From: Agrypnia vestita
Taxonomy: Eukaryota; Arthropoda; Insecta; Trichoptera; Phryganeidae
DNA length: 64,000 nt
NCBI GenBank assembly: GCA_016648135.1
Contig: JADDOH010002636.1
Coordinates: 1 to 64,000 of the forward strand
Direction of reading: 5' to 3'
The position numbers and the translations under genes were made by a program. A model generated the notes under the pieces. It made no database searches and was not told where the DNA came from. It saw only the letters and a program-made list of their open reading frames with translations. Below, one piece after another: positions 57,069 through 64,000 of the stretch; within the stretch, counting starts at the first letter, position 1, and each line of letters begins with the position of its first letter.

Positions 57069-58667
57069 TAATTAATTAATAAGCGCAGGACACAGAGACT
57101 TTCATTAGAGTGATTGCTAACGTTGACCTGATAGGATATACAAAGAAGAAGAACGTACTGTCAGGAAGCCGGAGTTACTGACCTAAAGGTAGTTGTAACG
57201 GGAATATATTTATAAGCAAATTACTATCCATGTTCAATTTTTTTTAAATTTTTATTCAAAATTATTACTTTTATTACCTTTACGGGTTAAAAAGTATAAC
57301 ATATTAAATATAATTAAAACATAGTTTATGTTTCTAATAAGACAGCATGGGTAGGTATATTGTGAAATTAAATAAAAAAAATGTCAGTTGACAAGAATTT
57401 ACGATTTTTATTTAAATTTAAATTTATTTAACATAGAAATATTATATTTGGCAAACTATTTTGCACATCCTTACATAAAACTTAATATAAAATTTAGATG
57501 ACAAATATACTCAATATTTACATTAAAATGTTTCGTTACTTTAATTTATAACTCAAAAATTGAGCTAATATTCCAGGGTAATTAAATTTATTGTTTTAAA
57601 GGTAGTAATAGAATTTACTGTTTTGAAGGCAGCTCCTTATAAATTTACGTCATTAGCGGTTTCGCCTCAAATTGCTTGCAAATGTTTCAATAGAAATTAT
57701 TACATAAAAAAACTGACATATAATTTTAAAAACTGTCGTCTCGTGCTGACGATGATACCTTGAAGATCGCTGTTGAAATTAATAGAAAAGATTGAGTTTA
57801 CTTGAAATGGATAAGCTGCCAGACGTGGCACGTTTTTAGGTTATAGGTAGCGAGCCCTCGTGACGACGCACATAGTTAAAGATGCTTGTAGACCTTTTCC
57901 AATCCACAATTATATCGTGAAAGCAAATACATGACCCGTCATTCCGTCAGGCAATCCTCTGACATAGTTTCTAGACATATAGGTAGCCAAATAAAATATT
58001 CTGTGTAACGTCAAAGTTTGGTATAACGCCGAGGTTGCTGCCCAATGTAAAAAAATATCATAATTGACAATGGTATGAGCTAATAATTAATATGATAAAG
58101 TACTGTTCCCAAGATTTGAGTAAATAAAGTTAAACAAGCCATACATACCCGTTAGGGGCCGCAAATAATACGTGAGATCTCTCTAGCTAATCATCTTTAA
58201 TGGATGTCTTGTCAAAATGATCTCTAATTCATAGATAAATCCACAACGGCCTCCCACAGATCCACGAGCGCGCAAAGTTAGCTAGACAGACCCGGGTAGG
58301 TACCGTAAATATTCTTGCGGGGCATGATGTGTCCCAACCAGGTAAATGTAATATCACAATACTTAAATCAAAAAAATTCAGACGATTTTTAAGTCAGAGA
58401 TAATTGATAAATTACTATTTGTGGACGACAAAATCAAAAAATTGATTGTGTCTTTGAATGAAAAGTATCTTCAAGTATTCCAATACACTTTACCGATCCT
58501 ATTCTTGCTTCCCTTAAACACCAAAATAATCCCTACGACCCCAAATAGATTGACAAAATTCTGTAGTGAGTCGATGTTGAGAAGGACTGCTCCCCCTCGA
58601 AATCATAGAAGTGATAAATAACTCAAATATTGTATGTTACAAGTTAAAAATATACTTTGAAATAAAA
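56419..58667. other. AT-rich DNA
   Basis: Holds the short foldback motif GTTTCGAGAGTATCAG (56952-56967, minus orientation) and AAAT repeats at 57045-57070. A 66-codon frame at 58421-58621 is unassigned. No gene recognised. Confidence 0.35.
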
Positions 58668-58923
58668 ATATTTAACTGTAATTTCGGATATTTTATACGC
58701 ACCGTATGTATTACCGAGAAGCGAATCTCGACGTTTCGTTGGATACTTATCCAACGTCATCAGGAGGCCCTAGAAGCAGCACCTTTAATCAGTCCGACCT
58801 CCACCTCCGCGGGTAAAGGTCGTCCTCCTGATGACGTTGGATAAGTATCCAACGAAACGTCGAGATTCGCATCTCGGTAATACATACGGTGCGTATAAAA
58901 TATCCGAAATTACAGTTAAATAT
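58668..58923. mobile_element. Inverted pair of PLE-like ends (100-bp arms)
   Basis: Arms 58668-58767 and 58824-58923 are complementary at 99 of 100 positions around a 56-bp spacer. Each arm contains the foldback motif (58733-58763 minus; 58828-58858 plus), a second small stem (CGAGA/TCTCG) and an AT-rich outer end. The design is that of 29515-30099 with the coding part removed. Confidence 0.7.
58828..58858 (+). other. Hammerhead-core-like foldback
   Basis: CTGATGA, C, stem GTTGGAT/ATCCAAC with AAGT loop, then GAAAC, then a CGAGA/TCTCG stem and GTA. The last part could serve as a short stem III followed by a GUA cleavage triplet, but stem I is not evident. Confidence 0.55.
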
Positions 58924-59256
58924 GTCTAACGACCGTAATAACAACCTTAACTCTCTAATGAAATAAAAATGTTTTAGGGCGGCCATAATAAATTAAGAAA
59001 CAACTTAATATAAATAAAAAATTCGTAAACGTAGATAAATTGACGTTTGGATGACGATTTTGAAAAGTTAAGGTGTGAAAAGGAAGTTAATAATTACGTT
59101 ATAATAATTTAATTAGTCACACTCGACATTTTTAACGAAGGACTGTATCATTAGCAAAGTAGGACTTGCCAAAGGAAGCGATAATGGATTTTTTTAACGT
59201 TATTAAATCTTTTTATCAAAGAGAGTATTTTCATTTACTTGGATTTTTATTTTCAG
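58924..59256. other. AT-rich DNA ahead of the candidate terminal exon
   Basis: Ends in GGATTTTTATTTTCAG, a pyrimidine-rich splice-acceptor-like sequence. Confidence 0.35.
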
Positions 59257-59415
59257 CAGCCGGCAAGGAACCGGCACTCCAGCTGGGCTGACTCGGAGGG
59301 CCGGCCTCAAATATTTACAGCGGCAAGGAACACAGCGCTACTGCCAAGTTACTACTGGCCTTTGCTTGCAGCCGGCGACTTTAAAGGTGCGCGTTGCATC
59401 GGCGTGCTGCATTAA
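59257..59415 (+). CDS. Candidate terminal coding exon
   Basis: After the acceptor-like TTTTCAG (59250-59256) a GC-rich frame reads QPARNRHSSWADSEG, RPQIFTAARNTALLPS and YYWPLLAAGDFKGARC, ending at TAA (59413-59415). The GC contrast with the surrounding AT-rich DNA is sharp and stops where the frame stops. Another frame (SRQGTGTPAGL...) stays open longer, to about 59515, so the reading frame is not certain. Protein not recognised; it could also be a GC-rich non-coding island. Confidence 0.25.
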   Translation, partial: QPARNRHSSWADSEGRPQIFTAARNTALLPSYYWPLLAAGDFKGARCIGVLH

Positions 59416-61700
59416 GCTTTTACACTCTACACAAGTCAAGTTGATCGATGGACCCTACTGGAAACAGCTCGAAAAAATGATTTTATTAAAGAAAATTCAA
59501 GACAATATAACGTAGAGACTCTGCTCTTAACAGCTAAAATAAATAATTTTTTACGATAAACAAATGTATTAAACTCACCGATGAATAGGTTACACAGACA
59601 TGGTACGATTATGCTTATCTTTAAAATATATTTTTAGACTTCATAAAAAATGTTCGCTGATTTACATTTTAAATTTACATTTGTACTTGAGTTTCAATTG
59701 TTTGGATTGTTGTTGTTCTAGTATGCTTACATTTTTCTTTTTCTTTTTCCTACATTAAATTTAATTTCCTACATTTTGTTTATCAATGTTCTGTAATGTA
59801 GTAATTATTTTGATCTACTGTTTGTTTTTGCTTGTACTATAAACTTGATAATTCCAAACGTTTTATGCACTAAATATGTTTTACTATGTATACTTTTGCA
59901 CTGATTTATTTTCAAGTCAAATTATTGATTTTAATTTTTATCAAAGATTTTGTACGTTCATACAAGATGACGTGTATGACTGATGTTTTAGCTAAGAACA
60001 ATTTTGCTCAGATATTTACCGTGTACAGTAGTAACAATTTTTCAGAAAAGTTTATTTTTTAGACAAAGTAGATTTTTATCGTACGATTATTATATATTAT
60101 TATAATTACTTCTTGCTTGTAAATAATATAAAAGTATTTATTGCGTATGTGAAACTGTATTATAATTTCAAATATTTCAATGAAAACACTTTAACATAAA
60201 ATTGCAATATTAGAACAAAGTATGTACTGTCAATATTAATTAACTCGGTGGTGAACAAATATTTTTTCTTTCGTCAATATATCTTTCTTGTTGATGAATC
60301 CAATTTGTTTTGTCATTGTTACAAAATTATTTCTGTATCAAGGATAGTTATTACCAACACACGTAAATTGTTTTCTTTCAATATGCTTTGTTGATGGTTG
60401 ATAATATAACAAAGGTTTTTACGGCACACATATTGCGTCATGCATTTGGTCATTAATTTGTAAATCACTGTAAATCATTTAATAAATATGTAATCATATA
60501 AAATTTTTATGTAAATCATATAATGACGTCGGTAAAATAATGATACATTTCTGATACAGTAGATAGATTTTATACTTAATATATAATTGATTTACATTTA
60601 TTTCCTCTGTTGCTTTTTTTCCCATAAATTAAAATTCACAAACCTGTAAACTATTTTGTAATCTATTGGAGTGCAAGCGGGATGACGCATATAACGATAT
60701 TAATTCAATTTCCATTTATTTAAGAAAAAGAACGTCACGAATAAAATAAAACTATAAAAATATGTAAAGTAGGTTTTTACCATTTTATTATAAATGTAAA
60801 AAAAAATTGACGTGAAAGATTCAATAGATTTTGACTCATATTGAATCATCTGAAGAAATTAAATGTTAAATTTTTAAATTGCCACCAATACTTTGAAAAA
60901 AGGAATTAGTTCAATCAATACTACTGAGATATTTTTTCTTACCGACTATTTGAATGCTTCAAACCGAGCACGTAACTTATAAAGCGATAAAAATTCTAAT
61001 AAATCTTATTTTTATGAGTTAACTTCCTCTATCCTTAATTATAAATGAAATAATAATTTATATCAGTAAAATTAAAGTTTAAAGAACTTCGGAAAGTTAA
61101 TAGGCAATAAAAGTATTCACTGCAGAGTGACGTTAATATATACGATTGAACGATTATATTTGAGAAATGAGAAATTCGTCTATTCACAGTCCGGTATTGA
61201 ATAGTCTGGATTCACTATAGTCCGGTTTGAAAATTTCTTAACAAACTAAATTTTGATTCAATTCAATTCAGTAATTAAAAATAAATTAATAACGGCATAT
61301 TCACAATTTATTAGTCTTTTATTTCATGTTTTTGTGTACTGTTAGTTATTATGTATCAAGTTCTTTGTTAATTATACAATAATTGTTTTTATATGACTGC
61401 TTACATTAATTATTAGCGTAAGCAGTCGTATGAATTTTTTTTATGGGCACCCCTCGTATACATTAATTCATTTAATAGATTAGGGTATTTAAACCAATGT
61501 AAAAGCGGCTAAAGACGGAGGGAGATGGAAATACTTTGTAAATGAGGATGATGATGTATAGTTCTGGAGGAATCTAACTTCCTGCCAATAACCATTGTAA
61601 TTGATTAAATTTTGTTAGTGTATGATATTTGCTTGACCCTCCTATTTTTTTTTAACACACAAAATACATATATTAAGATATTGTTTATCCTATTTTTCTT
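59416..61700 (+). other. AT-rich region, possibly a long 3' UTR
   Basis: Uniform AT/T-rich DNA without transposon signatures, unlike most of the window, with an AATAAA at 60481-60486. This fits a long 3' UTR behind the preceding exon, but also plain intergenic DNA. Confidence 0.3.
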
Positions 61701-61703
61701 TTA

Positions 61704-62230
61704 TTAAAAGACAAAGTAACGCGGCGTGTTTACAGCACAAATAAGCCTGCTCGGACAAACTCCCGCGTGACAGCGTCGCGAGATTTCTATGGCGGAAAAT
61801 TCTCGGGCGCGGAAATTTCGAAATTCGAGCATCGATCCTATCGCAAATACGACGCCGAAAAACGCCGAGCAGGTGAAATCAATTTCTTCGCACAATAGAC
61901 GACCATAACATAACATAATCCAGGTACGGAGAAAAAAGTTTTTGCCGTTTGCCGAGGGCGTCCTGGGTTTGACAGCTTTTTCTTTTGCTGTCCGCGCGTT
62001 TTCGGGCATAAAGAAGTTCTACGCCATTGTGCTAACGAAGAACTGGCGGCGATAATCTTTAACGAGCTTCTTTCTATAGAGCCGGCGGAAAATCGTTATT
62101 TTTCGTTTTCAAGTCCCGCCATACGGGAGAGGAAAAATCTAATTAATTTGTAAAAAAATCATCGCTAATTTAGTGGCGGCCGCTGGTCTTTTTGTCTTTC
62201 TGCGATGTTGTAATTTAAAAATTAGATAAC
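61704..62230. promoter_or_regulatory. CpG-rich, transposon-free block, possible conserved regulatory element
   Basis: About 0.5 kb with many CpG (CGGCGTGTTTACAGC, GACAGCGTCGCGAGA, GAAAAACGCCGAGCAGG, TTAGTGGCGGCCGCTGG), no frame supported by codon structure (a 101-codon minus frame looks incidental), and no repeat match elsewhere in the window. It resembles conserved non-coding DNA near insect developmental genes or a promoter region. Confidence 0.3.
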
Positions 62231-63429
62231 GGAGAACGATGGTTTGGTGGAAATAGTACGGAATAGGGAATAAATGACATCAGACCTTATTAATATACTA
62301 GCTGAAACCTGAAACCCGTCAAAATGACGGTAATTTTACAAGCCGGTTCCTAAGGAATAAGTATTTATTTATTTATATAAAAACAGAGAAAAAATACTAT
62401 AAAGTACTATATGGACGGACAGGCAAGGAAATTATTACAATTGGGATATATTATTTATGGATTTAGCGTTAAAATTGTAGAGATTATTCGTGATGGTCAA
62501 TAAAAATAATGGAAAACATTAAGTGTGGTATCTCTACTTAAGTAGAATTTAATTATATTTTTAATTACTCGAGTTTCGAGAGTATCACAATTTTTCATTG
62601 ACAAAAAAGTATTTAACATAATAGACAAGTTTTGAATATTCCACCTACCGATGGGAGATTGAAACTCGCGTAGTTAAATATTATAAATATAATTAAACTC
62701 AAATACAGATCCCATAGTTTATATTTTACATAATTTTAATGATCTACGTCAGACGTGTTCGTCCTATAAAGATCATTTTAAAGAGATGTGGGAACAAAAT
62801 GAAAACGCCTGGTCAATACTGGAATATTGAATGTCTATAAGTAGATGATGGTTGTATTCGTGGCAATCATATCGGGGTCACCATTGTAGAGATTTGATAA
62901 AGTGGTGTAGAAGTGTGCGATGTCTGGATATATGTCGAGAGTTATTTTTTTTTCATTTATCTTTAGAAAATTAACAGCAAATTTTCACAGTAATAATAAA
63001 AAAGTAAATTATGAACTTTCCGCTTTGGCCTGTCTGCTTTGGCTATTCGGGATATAAAATGATAGGTAGTAAAGAAAGTCAGGACAGTGGTTATGTGCGA
63101 TTTTAAATAACATTACACCGCTACATTATGTCTATAAATATTGTGTAAAGAATTGTAAACAAGGCATACGGGTAGGATAGAAAAAAAGGAGATATTTACA
63201 TAATTATGTAAATTGAATATATTTAATAGAATTACATGTCTGTTTTTACATGTGGTTACTCTTAGGTTACTCCAATTATTCGGGAGAGTTCATATTTTCA
63301 TACAGTTTTGCATTCTTCTTGTGCCGTCGAGAACAAAACCCGACCATTATGACAGTGAATGCTCTATTACACAATAAAAAAAATACTTATTAAAAATATG
63401 TTAATAATTACTTTTTTAACATCAAGGAT
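62231..63429. other. AT-rich DNA
   Basis: Carries the short foldback motif at 62573-62587 (minus) with its TAATGGAAAACATTAAG-type neighbour, shared with 56887-56905. No gene recognised. Confidence 0.4.
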
Positions 63430-63433
63430 TATA

Positions 63434-63491
<58 letters not shown>

Positions 63492-63500
63492 TATTATTAA
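63430..63500. repeat. TA dinucleotide microsatellite
   Basis: About 70 bp of interrupted TA repeats. Confidence 0.95.
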
Positions 63501-64000
63501 TTAATATATATTATTAAGGCTGTCATTTTAAATGAATTATTTATTTAGTGTCAAACTGTGTAGGAATACCTAGCGAATTTTATAACCGAAGATTGTTTTT
63601 ATGCCCATCTTTATTTGCTATATTTTTTTCTCCCTTCTTGCTTTCCAATACTTAACTAAGTCAGAACTTTACTTGTTATCTTTTTTAACTTAACATCGTT
63701 TGCCGGTACTTTTTTAACCCTTTATTACTTGCCTTCCTTACATCGCATTTATTTTTAACTCTCGAGTACGTGACCAGATTCTGTCAACGATCGTTTTTCT
63801 TCGGCGCGTTCTCTTATCGGTCAGTCTACGAAATATTATATTTCGATGGTCCCTACAATGGTAAACTAAGACATTGAATAAAAAATAATTTTATGGGAGA
63901 GTGTTTCCAGGTTGGCTTAACATACAAAACTAACGAATTTTCCAATTTTTCGTGAGTTTTTTTCTCTAAAAAAGTAGATTTTTTTTTATAATTTCGCAAT
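63501..64000. other. AT-rich DNA
   Basis: No feature recognised. Confidence 0.4.

Noticed and set aside
62290..62350. CTAGCTGAAACCTGAAACCC as a Helitron or LINE end
   Set aside because: Lacks the terminal hairpin and no partner end was found.
1..64000. CRISPR arrays, phage-defence islands, bacterial operons or riboswitches
   Set aside because: Base composition, intron-like signals and transposon content are eukaryotic; no regularly spaced repeats with unique spacers and no dense coding were found on either strand.

Overview
The window looks like intergenic or intronic DNA from an insect, most likely a butterfly or moth. It is AT-rich, carries no long host open reading frame, and is packed with transposon families typical of Lepidoptera: an RTE-type LINE tail ending in GAA repeats, a short Helitron with the characteristic CGAAGCCGCGCGGG...CTAG terminus, a jockey/CR1-like LINE, mariner fossils, tRNA-derived SINEs and Penelope-like remnants. 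Nothing prokaryotic (operon, CRISPR array, Shine-Dalgarno gene) is present. No tRNA or rRNA gene looks intact.

Layout. Positions 182-12453 form one LTR retroelement with very long LTRs (about 3.4 kb each), a 4-bp target duplication (ATGT), a candidate primer-binding site and polypurine tract, but no gag-pol; it resembles a non-autonomous LARD-type element. Its LTRs carry a TATA/initiator promoter and a row of small hairpins with a shared AAAAGA loop. From 12.5 to 25.8 kb there are decayed LINE tails, a mariner, a MITE-like inverted-repeat element and tRNA-like repeats. At 25.8-30.1 kb sit a Helitron that carries long heat-shock-element arrays, a palindromic MITE, and Penelope-like (PLE) remnants whose ends carry a hammerhead-core-like foldback. 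From 30 to 38 kb there are more SINE, MITE and mariner fossils and a candidate secreted-peptide exon on the minus strand. Positions 38461-48816 are a tandem duplication of a 4.8-kb unit, with later insertions that differ between the copies. From 48.8 to 64 kb there are foldbacks, an orphan heat-shock-type core promoter, a candidate signal-peptide exon, a candidate terminal exon followed by AT-rich sequence that may be a 3' UTR, and a CpG-rich block that may be conserved regulatory DNA.

The most interesting signals are structural rather than coding: (1) the compensated hairpin array inside the giant LTRs; (2) about a dozen occurrences of a CTGANGA-stem-GAAAC foldback, at least one sitting 5 nt after the stop codon of a PLE reading frame; (3) perfect runs of alternating GAA/TTC units in the Helitron; (4) a free-standing HSE-TATA-Inr promoter with no ORF behind it. 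All calls were made by reading the sequence; no database search was possible.
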